Positions 25,017 to 33,095 of a stretch of 33,609 bases of DNA are shown here, in pieces. Location of the stretch: positions 1-33,609 of the forward strand of contig CAZWCX010000081.1 in assembly GCA_964632945.1 (NCBI GenBank), given 5' to 3'. Source of the stretch: CAZWCX01 sp964632945. Lineage in GTDB: Bacteria; Planctomycetota; MHYJ01; WSZJ01; CAZWCX01. The notes under the pieces were generated by a model. That model made no database searches and had not been told where the DNA came from. It was given only the letters and a program-made list of their open reading frames with translations. A program made the translations under genes and the position numbers. Numbering within the stretch: position 1 is the first letter of the stretch; each line of letters starts with the position of its first letter.

Positions 25017-26987
25017 TCACTTCCCCCCGCCGGACGCCCGCCACAGGCCCAGGATCGCCGACAGGTTGTGCTGCACGTAGTCGATCCGGACATCGAACGT
25101 TTCGAGGTCGTGGTGGAACGCCCCCAGGCATCGCTGCGGATCGTCGAAGTACATCGCCCGCTCCGGATGGAACTGGGTCTGCAACTGGAAGCGCACGCCG
25201 AGATCGAGCGCCTCCAGGATCGGGGCCGTCTCCCCGGGCGCGCCGAAGTCGCGGAACAACTGCCAGGCCGCCCACAGCCCTTCCGAACGCGTCGCCACGG
25301 GGGTGGAGCGCGGAGGATGATAGTATCCCCCCCGCCAGTCCGCGCGAGCCGGCCGGCGATGCTGCCGGGACAGGATCGCTTCCACGATCTTGCGCGCGTG
25401 CTCGAGGAATTCCGGCCGCGGACGCGCGCGGTGCAATTCGTTCAGCGCATACAGGAGCCAGTGGTCGTGTTCCAGCGTCTCGATCGTCTTGCCGGCATCC
25501 CGCACGCCGATCAGCCACCGGGCCCCCTTCTCCGCGGTCGCCGCCCAGGGACCCGCCTCCGGCGCCAGGGCGTGAAGCCGCATCAGACCCAGCAGGGCCT
25601 CGCCCGGATAGTACTCGGAACGGAAGCTGTCCGGTTCGAACCCGGGGTGGGTCCGCGTGTGCACCGCGAACTCGCCTCCCGGGATCTGCTGCGATTCGAT
25701 GTAGCGCCCGAGCCGCATGGCGGTGTCCAACGGGGCCCGGTCCCCGGTCACCGCCACCCACTTGCAGAGCGCCACGGTGCCCAAGCCCGCCCCGCCGAGC
25801 TTGATCAACCCGCCTTCCTCGAGGCAGGCGGCGTCCGGGATCGACGCGGGGGCGGGGACGATCCGGCCGAGCAGATACCGGACGGCGCGCTCGATCGCGC
25901 CGAGAGCGGCGCGGTCTCCTCCCGCCTCGACGACTTCGAGCATCGCCATGATCGTCCCCGAGTGACGTAGGATGTTGTAATCCTCGACCGGGGAGTTCGT
26001 GCGCGGGCGGTAGAGGTAGACGAACTTCCCTTCCCCGTCGATGGCGGAAGTCAGATACCGCAATCCCGCCGCCGCGGACGACAGCAGCGTGGACGGCGCG
26101 AGGTCCTCGAACGTGCGATGGCCGTACGCAAGCGGAATCACCTGACGGCCGTCGCAGAAGAAGCTCGCGGTGGTGAAGCGCCAGGCCGCGCGGCCCGGTT
26201 GCCGGGGATCGAAGGCCCCCGCGCGCGGGAACCGGCGCGCCAGGTAGTTCGCGAACGCGTTGGGATGCAACCGCGCCTTCGCGTCCACGAGCGCGCGGGC
26301 GACCACCTCGTCGGGGAGAAAGGCGATGCCCGACTCCGCGTCGAAGGCGAGGCCGTCGAGACCCGGTTCGAGCGCGAGGGAGCCGTCGGCGGCCGGCGGG
26401 GGGAGCGCCACCGTCTCCCGGACGAAGTCGATCTTGAGCCAGCGCACGGGGGATCCCGTCCCCTCGAAGGCACGCACCCGCTCGACGGCGCGGGCCGCGG
26501 CCGCGGGGACTCCCGCCCCGGTCACCCACGCGATTCGGGCGCGGGACATGCCGTCGCTGACGGAGAGGAAGATCATCCGCGGGGCGCCGTCCGCCGCGGC
26601 GGCGGCAGGCAACGGCGTCGCCGGGGCCTCCGGACGGAAGACGGAGTCGGCGATGTGCCGCGCGACGGCTTCCGCGTCCTCGGGGGCAAGGGTCAGGTGC
26701 GTCGTGAGATCGGGGAACCAGGGTTCCGCGGCGACCGGCGACGCGGCCGAAGCCAGAACGAAGAGGGCGAGCCCGAGCGCGACGATCGCCGTGCGCGCGC
26801 GGCCCCCCGGTGACCCGCGCGGCGCGACTGCGGACCGGGACCGGAACCCAGGTGCGAGCGCGGCGCGCCGGAGTGACCCGGACCCCGGCGAAGCGTCGGC
26901 GGACCGCGCGCTCGCGCACCCGCAGCGACCGGAGAAGTCGCCGAGGGCCGGCCTGCCCGCCGGGGTGGCATCGTCGGACAGCGTCAT
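25017..26987 (-). CDS. Exported protein with alpha/alpha-toroid-like domain
   Basis: A 656-residue protein. The ATG at 26987 has a good AAAGGAA ribosome site seven bases away, yet the hydrophobic export segment (AIVALGLALFVLASAASPVAAEP) begins only at about residue 66, an unusually long Arg/Ala/Ser-rich leader. The first mature domain (about 90-250) has strands such as PRMIFLSVSDGMSRARIAWVTG. The second (about 250-656) has repeated helical hairpins with aromatic and acidic residues, for example NILRHSGTIMAMLEV, GGLIKLGGAGLGTVAL and YVQHNLSAILGLW, resembling six-hairpin glycosidase or terpenoid-cyclase-like toroids. No catalytic motif can be assigned. It lies 65 bp downstream of the SPASM protein gene, probably in the same operon. 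Confidence 0.75.
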   Translation of the reverse strand: MTLSDDATPAGRPALGDFSGRCGCASARSADASPGSGSLRRAALAPGFRSRSAVAPRGSPGGRARTAIVALGLALFVLASAASPVAAEPWFPDLTTHLTLAPEDAEAVARHIADSVFRPEAPATPLPAAAAADGAPRMIFLSVSDGMSRARIAWVTGAGVPAAAARAVERVRAFEGTGSPVRWLKIDFVRETVALPPPAADGSLALEPGLDGLAFDAESGIAFLPDEVVARALVDAKARLHPNAFANYLARRFPRAGAFDPRQPGRAAWRFTTASFFCDGRQVIPLAYGHRTFEDLAPSTLLSSAAAGLRYLTSAIDGEGKFVYLYRPRTNSPVEDYNILRHSGTIMAMLEVVEAGGDRAALGAIERAVRYLLGRIVPAPASIPDAACLEEGGLIKLGGAGLGTVALCKWVAVTGDRAPLDTAMRLGRYIESQQIPGGEFAVHTRTHPGFEPDSFRSEYYPGEALLGLMRLHALAPEAGPWAATAEKGARWLIGVRDAGKTIETLEHDHWLLYALNELHRARPRPEFLEHARKIVEAILSRQHRRPARADWRGGYYHPPRSTPVATRSEGLWAAWQLFRDFGAPGETAPILEALDLGVRFQLQTQFHPERAMYFDDPQRCLGAFHHDLETFDVRIDYVQHNLSAILGLWRASGGGK

Positions 26988-27052
26988 GGGTAGATTCCTT
27001 TCCTCTTCGCGGCGATGACCACGGCGCCGCGGGCCGAAGGCGGACCCCGGGA

Positions 27053-28699
27053 TTACAACGAATGCCAAACGGTGCACGCGCCGCACAGCGGAAGCTCGCG
27101 AAACCTCCCCTCCCCGTGCGCACGTCGCACGGACTCGACGGCGGGGCCCGACCACAGCGCCGCCAGGCGCTCCTTCGCGGCGTCCCCGAGGGGTTGCAGG
27201 CCTCGAAAGTCTTCGTCGCAAAGGGGCACGGATCCGTTCCATCGGACGGTGAGTTTCGTGGTCAATCGGCGGCAGACGCCCCGTGCGGGCGGATGGAGGT
27301 GGATCGGACTCTCGTCCGCCCGTTGGCCGCAGAAGGCGTCGTGGTCGCGGATCACCGCGGCGTCGGCGCGCGCGCTCCAATGGTCGTAGAACGGCTCCAG
27401 ATCCTCCTCGTTGTCCCGCGTGCGCACCATCTCGATGACCAGTAGCGGGTCGCGTCGGCCCGCGCCGGCGCGCAGGTCGAGAAACGCTTCCAGGTTCGCC
27501 CGCACGAGATCGAATCGGTCCACTCCCTTCCGGGCGGCGTACCGGGGCGCGGCGAGGGCATCGAGGCAGACGGAGATCACGTCGGGTCCCGCTTCCAGAA
27601 TCCCGCGGGCGCGACCGGCATCGAGGTCGATGGCCTGGGTCTGCACGTGGATCCCGTGTACGCCGGCGGCGCGCGCATGGCGCACGAGGTCGATCAGCTC
27701 GGGATGTCGAAGCGGATCCCCGGTTCCGCCGAAGGTGACGCGCACGTCGTCATGCTCGGCCGCCTGGTCGAGGAGGCGGACGGCCAGCGCGCGGTCCATG
27801 CGACCGCCGCCGGAGTCGGCGAGGCAGCCCTGGAGGCAGGCCCGGCATCGCACCGGGCTTTCGGTCGTGAGCTCGAGTTCGAGATCCCTCGGGTAGTCCC
27901 CCCGGACCCGGTCCGGCGCCGCGGCCACGGCACGCACCCAGGCCTCCGCATTCGCGGATTCCGCGTCCGCGCCGAGGAGGTCCCACAACGCGGCGGTGAA
28001 GCGCACCGCGTGGTCCGAATCCCAGGTGAATCTCTGCGGACACGCGATGACGGCGGAAGGCAGGCTGAGGCTCTCGCCCTGGAGGTCGAAGTCGAGGACC
28101 GCGCCGGAACGGCGTCGCGCGCTCTCCATCGCCTCGCCGAGCGTCGCCGGGGCCTCGGCCAGAGCCGCCGCCATCGTGCGGGTCAGGGCCCAGGGCGCGA
28201 GCCCGGGGGGGGCGGGAGCGAACGAGGCCTGGATCACACGGTCGGTGCGCGCGAGGTTACGGAGAACGCGCTCGGCCAGGTCGACGTCCATGAGGGGTGC
28301 GGCAGCCGAACAGACCAGGACCGCGTCGGCCTCGTGCCGGGTCGCCGCCTCGAGCAGGGCTCGCGGGTCGCCCTCTTCGTCGAAGAAGAAGCCGCCGCCG
28401 ATGCCGCCGCGCCACGCGTGCGCGGCCCAGAGCCGGCGGCGGCGCAGGTGCGTCCGCTGGGGCAGGTCGGGAAGATCGCGGACCGCGACGTCCGCCCCGA
28501 GCGGGCTGACCAGGGCGCGGACCGCGGCTTCTTCCGCGGCTGGGCAGATGACGACGACGGACGAGATGCCGGAGACCCGCGCCGCGCGGGCGACCACGCG
28601 GGCGAGAACCGGGACGCCGCCGAGCCGATCCCGGTGACGCGGGCGCAGACCCCGGCCGTTGCTGGCCGCGCCGATCTCCACGCAGGCGATGGACTTCAT
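27053..28699 (-). CDS. Nucleotidyltransferase-like/SPASM protein with altered radical-SAM motif
   Basis: A 548-residue protein. The N-terminal part (about 1-240) resembles a sugar-nucleotide cytidylyltransferase (LGGVPVLARVVARAARVSGI, then VVVICP). The middle is a radical-SAM-like barrel with GGTGDPLRHPELIDLV (about 324-339). The C-terminus is SPASM-like (C476, C494, C539, C542). The cluster motif is off. Aligning the ELT lead-in with typical enzymes places Ser281 where the first Cys of Cx3Cx2C belongs, leaving C285 and C288 plus an extra C292 (Cx2Cx3C). I recall a similar domain layout in the spirochaete 'spiro-SPASM' family. The ATG overlaps the stop of the MptE-like gene (ATGA). A role in surface or flagellin glycosylation is inferred from that neighbour. 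Confidence 0.8.
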   Translation of the reverse strand: MKSIACVEIGAASNGRGLRPRHRDRLGGVPVLARVVARAARVSGISSVVVICPAAEEAAVRALVSPLGADVAVRDLPDLPQRTHLRRRRLWAAHAWRGGIGGGFFFDEEGDPRALLEAATRHEADAVLVCSAAAPLMDVDLAERVLRNLARTDRVIQASFAPAPPGLAPWALTRTMAAALAEAPATLGEAMESARRRSGAVLDFDLQGESLSLPSAVIACPQRFTWDSDHAVRFTAALWDLLGADAESANAEAWVRAVAAAPDRVRGDYPRDLELELTTESPVRCRACLQGCLADSGGGRMDRALAVRLLDQAAEHDDVRVTFGGTGDPLRHPELIDLVRHARAAGVHGIHVQTQAIDLDAGRARGILEAGPDVISVCLDALAAPRYAARKGVDRFDLVRANLEAFLDLRAGAGRRDPLLVIEMVRTRDNEEDLEPFYDHWSARADAAVIRDHDAFCGQRADESPIHLHPPARGVCRRLTTKLTVRWNGSVPLCDEDFRGLQPLGDAAKERLAALWSGPAVESVRRAHGEGRFRELPLCGACTVWHSL

Positions 28700-30552
28700 C
28701 GCGCGACCGCCTCCAGCAGGTCGATCAGGACCCGGCAGGTATCGCGGCGCGCGCCGACGAACTCGAGGTCCCGCGCCACCTGGGCGGCCTGCAGGTCCCG
28801 GCCCGTCGGCGCGGCCGCCGCAATCTCCCGCATCGCCCGCTCCCGCTGCCATTCCGCCGACCGCCCCATGGCGCTGAGGATCGGTTGCAACCGGTCGCCG
28901 CCGCGCAGCGCGTCGTCGGCCGCTCTGACCTGGTGGACGAACGGATCGGCGTCGCGCCCGGCCGCGAGCGCTTCGCCCACCTGCTCGATGGCCACGTGCA
29001 ACCGTCCGAGGCCGTCCATCAACCCGCGCAGGTCCGCGAGGGCGACGGCGAGTTCGCGCCGCGCCGCATCCCGTTCTCCGGCCGGTCGCGCCCCGCGCAC
29101 CTCCACGAGCGGATCCGGCCGCCGTGGGCGCGCATGGCGCCGCAACGCCTCCGCCAGATCCAGATCCTCCATCCCCGCAATCCGCGCCCCGCCTTCGGTG
29201 GCGTTCACGAACCGGCCGGGATGGCGCGCGGCCATCGCCTCGAACTCCTTCAGATAGGTCAACATGCTCTGGTCGGTGTAGAGCGGCTTGCCCGCCCGAT
29301 CGGCGACCCGCACCTTCTGCTCGCGCGCCGCGATCAGCGATTCCCACTCCAGCGTCTCGAGGGTCGCGAACCGGTTCGTCCGCGGCAGCCACTCGGCGTG
29401 AATCGCGGTGCCGGGCACATGGGTGATCCCGTGCGAGTAGGAGAGGTCCTGTCCGACCAGCACCACCCGTTCCGCGCCCAGGTACAAAGCGAACTCCGCC
29501 GCCGTGTGGGCCACCGTCGATCCCTTGGGCAGCCAGCCGTAACGATCTTCCAGCGACGGCATCAGGAGCGAGTAGAACCGGTCCTCCGCGAAGAGCCGCG
29601 GTCCCTGGTGCGCGCTCACCGCCGCCGGCGCGGCGCAGGCTTCCGTCACCATCGGGATCGGACGTCCGGCGGGAATGTCCTCGAAGTAGCGCCGCGACAC
29701 CTCGTGGTAGTCGATCAGGACCGTGAAGTCGGGACGCACGCCGGCGCCGAGCACGGCCTTGAGGGCGGTGCTGACGGCGATCACGACGGCGCCCTCCTGC
29801 GCTTCCGCCAACCGGTGGATGTTCTTGCGCAGGGAGGGTCCTGCGGAAACCACGATCACGGGAAACCCCGCGGCGCAACCCTGCCAGGGCCGGATCCCCG
29901 GCGAGTCGAGGTACGCCTCCAGGTTGCGCACGCGGTTGCCCGTGAACCGCTCCCCCAGCGCCATCCCGGTCTGCAGCCCCATCGCCCCGGCCTGCACCCA
30001 GCGGGTCACCGCCGTGCGCATCGGGTCGTAGTAGCGCGGAAATCCCTGCACCGAGGCCGGGTGCTCCGCGAAGAGGACCGGACCGGCGAGCAGCATTTCG
30101 TTGTGTGACCGCAGGAGCGGGAAGATCTCCTCGGGCGCGATGCCCGGCAGGAAGAAGATCGGCCGGTCCGCCGGGGCCGTGAAGTCGACTCGCGCAAGCG
30201 CCTGGCGCGCCAGCGCAGGCGACCTCTCGACCGCGACGACGGGCGTCCCGGGGGGAATGCGCCGGAGGAGCGCCGCCAGCGGATAACCGAGTCCGACGCC
30301 CAGCAGGACGTAGGTCGCGAGGGGCGCGGCGGGCAACCCTTCGGCCCAGCGTGCCGCCTCGCGCTCGGGGTCGTTGCGGCTGTGGAGCCAGACCTCCGTG
30401 CCGTCCTCGCGGCGCATCCGGGCGCTCGGCGCCCCGCTCCGCGCGGTCTCGCGCTCGGGGGCGAGTTCGCCCGACTCCCGGGCAAGCAGGTCGGGAAGGG
30501 TGGGCACCCACCGCCCGAGGTGGGCGAGATTGGCGGAAGTCCGATCGGCCAT
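28696..30552 (-). CDS. MptE-like / motility-associated factor glycosyltransferase family protein (DUF115)
   Basis: A 618-residue cytoplasmic protein of the Maf/DUF115 family, whose members in flagellated bacteria transfer nonulosonic acids or other sugars to flagellin; the core domain is related to the pterin kinase MptE. Key regions are an N-terminal Rossmann-like part (VLLGVGLGYPLAALL, VVAVERSPALARQAL), the central FPVIVVSAGPSLRKNIHRL (about 230-248), VLIDYHEVSRRYF, and ERVVLVGQDLSYSHGITHVPGT (about 375-396). A helical C-terminal tail follows (about 460-618). It starts nine bases after the TusB-like gene and overlaps the SPASM gene. No flagellar gene is in the window, so the target protein is unknown. 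Confidence 0.87.
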   Translation of the reverse strand: MADRTSANLAHLGRWVPTLPDLLARESGELAPERETARSGAPSARMRREDGTEVWLHSRNDPEREAARWAEGLPAAPLATYVLLGVGLGYPLAALLRRIPPGTPVVAVERSPALARQALARVDFTAPADRPIFFLPGIAPEEIFPLLRSHNEMLLAGPVLFAEHPASVQGFPRYYDPMRTAVTRWVQAGAMGLQTGMALGERFTGNRVRNLEAYLDSPGIRPWQGCAAGFPVIVVSAGPSLRKNIHRLAEAQEGAVVIAVSTALKAVLGAGVRPDFTVLIDYHEVSRRYFEDIPAGRPIPMVTEACAAPAAVSAHQGPRLFAEDRFYSLLMPSLEDRYGWLPKGSTVAHTAAEFALYLGAERVVLVGQDLSYSHGITHVPGTAIHAEWLPRTNRFATLETLEWESLIAAREQKVRVADRAGKPLYTDQSMLTYLKEFEAMAARHPGRFVNATEGGARIAGMEDLDLAEALRRHARPRRPDPLVEVRGARPAGERDAARRELAVALADLRGLMDGLGRLHVAIEQVGEALAAGRDADPFVHQVRAADDALRGGDRLQPILSAMGRSAEWQRERAMREIAAAAPTGRDLQAAQVARDLEFVGARRDTCRVLIDLLEAVAR

Positions 30553-30561
30553 GCCGCGTCC

Positions 30562-30828
30562 CTACCAGACGACCACCCGGTCGTGCTCCTCGATCAAGCG
30601 CACCAACCCCTCGTCGTCCACGAGCTCCCCGGCCGGGTGGAGTCCGCGCGTTTCCACGTCGGATCGGCGAAAGACGACGCGGACCTCCGGCGGCACGGGC
30701 ATCGGGGCGCGCACGGCCTCATGAAGCAGGGCCACCGTGGGCCGATGCCGCCCCGTGGTCGCCTGCCGTTGCACCAGCGCGGCGACCCAGGCGTCCGTGC
30801 CGTCGCGGATCAGGTGAAGCCAGGTCAT
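30562..30828 (-). CDS. TusB/DsrH-family sulfur-relay protein
   Basis: An 88-residue protein with the layout of TusB/DsrH. It opens WLHLIRDGTDAW, has a hydrophobic strand and a basic-acidic turn (VALLHEAVRAP), and contains the typical SDVETRGLHPAGE segment. It closes with a helix and an aromatic end (GLVRLIEEHDRVVVW), closely echoing the family's C-terminus. TusB forms a hexamer with TusC and TusD that passes persulfide sulfur from TusA, in known systems towards tRNA 2-thiouridine or reverse-Dsr sulfur oxidation. It starts seven bases after a lipoprotein gene that separates it from its tusC/tusD-like partners. No TusE or dsrAB gene is present here. Confidence 0.75.
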   Translation of the reverse strand: MTWLHLIRDGTDAWVAALVQRQATTGRHRPTVALLHEAVRAPMPVPPEVRVVFRRSDVETRGLHPAGELVDDEGLVRLIEEHDRVVVW

Positions 30829-30835
30829 GGGAGTC

Positions 30836-31258
30836 CTACCGGGGATAGATCCAGGCCGAGCTGAACTTCCGCTGCGCGAGCACTCCGGCAAGTTCGTCGT
30901 CGCCCCCACCGCCGCCCTTCGGCATCGAGAAGCCATCGTAGCGGGCCACGATCAGGACCGGCTGGTCGGCCTTGAGCCGCCCGGTCTCCTCGGCGGTCTT
31001 CACCAGGCAAACGTCATGAAAGTCGGCGAAGCCGCGGAACACCGAGTGATCCGCTTCCTTGCGAACGAATTTCGCGTCGAAGCGGATCCACTGCCCGCCG
31101 GACACGTCCTTGGGGAATTTCAGGCCGGCGCAGTCGAGCGCCTGGACGGCGGCGAGCGCCGCGTCGGCGGTGGCGGGACGGGTCGTCGGAGCGCCCTTGC
31201 CGCAACCCGGAAGGGCCCAGAGGGCGGTGATGGCCAGGAAGACTGCGAAGCGGTACAT
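30836..31258 (-). CDS. Small lipoprotein
   Basis: A 140-residue predicted lipoprotein: a short signal segment and the lipobox ALPGC (Cys19) followed by a GKGAPTTRPATAD linker. The remaining domain has two Cys (about 43 and 84) and an OB-fold-like feel (GGQWIRFDAKFVRK, ADQPVLIVARYDGF). I do not recognise a family. A GAGG ribosome site precedes the ATG. It is embedded between TusC-like and TusB-like genes on the same strand, which is odd for a protein with an envelope location. Confidence 0.7.
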   Translation of the reverse strand: MYRFAVFLAITALWALPGCGKGAPTTRPATADAALAAVQALDCAGLKFPKDVSGGQWIRFDAKFVRKEADHSVFRGFADFHDVCLVKTAEETGRLKADQPVLIVARYDGFSMPKGGGGGDDELAGVLAQRKFSSAWIYPR

Positions 31259-31321
31259 GCGAGGTCCTCGATGGGGAGTACCGGAGTGAACGCCGCCCCG
31301 GGCCGAACTCCCGGGCGGCCG

Positions 31322-31702
31322 TCACCACACGACGACCGCGGCGGCCTCTGAAATTTCGTCGAAAATCTGCGTGCGGGGCGCGACCTGCACTTTCCCGCTC
31401 GGGCCCTCGAGTCCCGCACCCGCACCTGCGCCGCCCCCCGCGTCCGCCTCCGCCAGCGCCTCCGCCTCCGCCACGATCCGGCGGCGCAGCGAGCCCAACG
31501 CCTCGAGCGGACGGCGAAACTCCTCCGGCATCTCTCGCGCCGGCGCGAACCAACGCGCGGCATCGCCGACCAGGAACACCACGAGGTCCAGATCCCGCTC
31601 CACCGCGAGGCCGAGGGCGTTGCGCAACCCTTCCGCAAGCCGGGAGTCCTTCCCCGGCGGACGGCGCAGCACCACGACCACCTGTTTCACGTCCAGGCCC
31701 AT
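31322..31702 (-). CDS. DsrE-family protein, probably TusC/DsrF-like
   Basis: A 126-residue DsrE-fold protein: VKQVVVVLRRPPGKDSRLAEGLRNALGLAVERDLDLVVFLVGDAARWF (the first strand, helix and second strand of the fold), then a helical part and the hydrophobic C-terminal strand AAVVVW. An Ala/Glu/Gly-rich insertion (about 75-100) is unusual. The protein has no Cys, as expected if it plays the structural TusC role and not the persulfide-carrying TusD role. It lies 52 bp downstream of the TusD-like gene. Assignment to TusC rests on order and fold, so the subfamily is uncertain. Confidence 0.65.
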   Translation of the reverse strand: MGLDVKQVVVVLRRPPGKDSRLAEGLRNALGLAVERDLDLVVFLVGDAARWFAPAREMPEEFRRPLEALGSLRRRIVAEAEALAEADAGGGAGAGAGLEGPSGKVQVAPRTQIFDEISEAAAVVVW

Positions 31703-31754
31703 CCCCTTGAGCCGCCCGAACCGAGCCCCGGTCGAGCGCTCGCCTCGACCCCTC

Positions 31755-32063
31755 TCAGTCGAACGCCAGGAACCGGTCGCACTCGACCAGGTTGCCGGCA
31801 TTCTCGACCTGCGTCCCCCACACCGTCCAATCCACCCGCGCGATGCCGCGCGCCGACGCGCTTTGCGCGCAGACGGAGACCTCCGCTCCGCGCCGGAACA
31901 GGTCCTCCAGCCCGCCCGACCGCAAGGCCTCGACGCCGTCCGCCATGAGGAACAGCCGCACGTCATGCCCCCGGCCCAGCGCGGCGCGGGCCAGCGACAA
32001 CACGGTGGCGCCGTCTTCCCGGTCGGGCCCGGTCGTGAGCAGAAAGGCGAGCGTCCGCTTCAT
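31755..32063 (-). CDS. TusD/DsrE-like sulfurtransferase subunit
   Basis: A 102-residue DsrE-fold protein with TLAFLLTTGPDREDGATVLSLARAAL and VRLFLMADGVEAL. The conserved TusD cysteine sits in GAEVSVCAQSASARGI (Cys65), the position that carries the persulfide in TusD/DsrE. A second Cys95 lies near the end. The ATG overlaps the TusA-like stop by four bases, so sulfur donor and acceptor are made together. Expected role: accept sulfur from the TusA-like protein and pass it on; the final acceptor is not encoded here. Confidence 0.8.
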   Translation of the reverse strand: MKRTLAFLLTTGPDREDGATVLSLARAALGRGHDVRLFLMADGVEALRSGGLEDLFRRGAEVSVCAQSASARGIARVDWTVWGTQVENAGNLVECDRFLAFD

Positions 32064-32311
32064 CGGGGACCCCACTCCTCGCGCGCCTTGCGCACACGCA
32101 CGCGCCAGACGGGTCCCGCTTCCTCCACGACCTCCAGCACGTCCTGCCCCGCGCGCGCCAGGCTGCGCGGGACGCTCGCGGCGCTTTCGGCATTGCCCAG
32201 GACGACGATCAGAATCTCGCCCACGGCCATCTCCTCGAGGCAAAGCCGCGTCTTCACGAACGTGTACGGACACGTCTCTGCGCGCAGGTCGAGAACCGGT
32301 TCCGTCTTCAT
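32060..32311 (-). CDS. TusA-family sulfur carrier
   Basis: An 83-residue TusA/SirA-fold protein. The sulfur-carrying Cys14 is in LDLRAETCPYTFVKTRLCLEEMAVGE. The family's CPxP motif reads CPYT here, a variant common in TusA-like proteins that serve pathways other than tRNA thiolation. A second Cys lies about ten residues later. The C-terminal strand VWRVRVRKA completes the two-layer sandwich. It lies seven bases downstream of the ThiF-like gene and overlaps the TusD-like gene, pointing to a dedicated sulfur relay. Confidence 0.88.
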   Translation of the reverse strand: MKTEPVLDLRAETCPYTFVKTRLCLEEMAVGEILIVVLGNAESAASVPRSLARAGQDVLEVVEEAGPVWRVRVRKAREEWGPR

Positions 32312-32318
32312 GGTCGAA

Positions 32319-33095
32319 TCATTCCGCAGGCCCGAAGCCGCCGCAGATCGGGCAGGCCGGCGGCCCGGGCAGATCCCGGACCGCCCATTCCCCGCGCTCC
32401 GGCCGGTACTCGAGCACTCTTCCCGTGAGTCCGGCGCCGAGACCCAGAAGCGCACCGAGGGCCTCCGTGGCCAGGAGCGCGCCGAGGGTCACGGCGGAAG
32501 CGGCGGCGGTCGGGTCCGTCTCCGACCGGGAGATCGCGCCTTCCATCGCGCGCGCGCCGGGAGTCGCTTGGCCGGTCCCGACGCCCGCCGTGAGGCATTC
32601 GGCGCAGGCAACACGCCCCCCGCCGCGGCGCCCGATCCGGAACGCATCGCCGACCCGGTCCGTCCACACCACCGTCCGCCCGGCCGCCAGCGCCGCCGAC
32701 TGCAACCGCCGGTCCGCCGGCACCTCGCCGGAAACCGCGAGCACCAGGTCGAGGTCCGCCAACCGGGCAGTGAGATCTTCCGCGCCCGCGACCTCCGGCC
32801 ACGCCGTGACGCGGGCATCCGGATTGACCCCCGCCAGGCGCAGCGCCAGCTCCGCCGCACGATCCGGACTCCCGGCCGCGCCCGCCTCCGGACCGGAGGC
32901 TCCCCCGGTGACCCCGATCCTCCCGACTCCCGCGGCCGCCAGGTAGAGACCCGCGAACTCCGCGATCCCCCCGGAGCCGGCCAGCCACACCCGCGCGGCG
33001 AGCAGCCGACGCTGTCCCCGCCCCCCCACCTCGGGGAGCAGAATCTGCCGACTGTACCGGCGGATCTGCTCCTCGGTGAGCGGGACGGTCGTCAT
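32319..33095 (-). CDS. Degenerate ThiF/MoeB-like adenylyltransferase-family protein
   Basis: A 258-residue member of the E1-like ThiF/MoeB/HesA family. It opens RRYSRQILLPEVGGRGQRRLLAARVWLAG, has a nucleotide loop GSGGIA (41-46, normally GxGGLG), and keeps both zinc-binding CxxC pairs (C164/C167 and C248/C251). The segment that should follow the first beta-alpha unit, D-x-D with SNLxRQ and a Lys, is replaced by a Gly/Ala-rich stretch (TGGASGPEAGAAG), so the Arg and Asp that catalyse adenylation in MoeB cannot be found. It may be a non-catalytic scaffold. Its ATG overlaps the dehydrogenase stop (ATGA), and the TusA-like gene follows. Confidence 0.8.
   Translation of the reverse strand: MTTVPLTEEQIRRYSRQILLPEVGGRGQRRLLAARVWLAGSGGIAEFAGLYLAAAGVGRIGVTGGASGPEAGAAGSPDRAAELALRLAGVNPDARVTAWPEVAGAEDLTARLADLDLVLAVSGEVPADRRLQSAALAAGRTVVWTDRVGDAFRIGRRGGGRVACAECLTAGVGTGQATPGARAMEGAISRSETDPTAAASAVTLGALLATEALGALLGLGAGLTGRVLEYRPERGEWAVRDLPGPPACPICGGFGPAE

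Noticed and set aside
30562..32311. Reverse-Dsr sulfur-oxidation locus
   Set aside because: DsrE/F/H-like genes alone do not show it; no dsrA, dsrB, dsrC or dsrMKJOP gene is present in the window.
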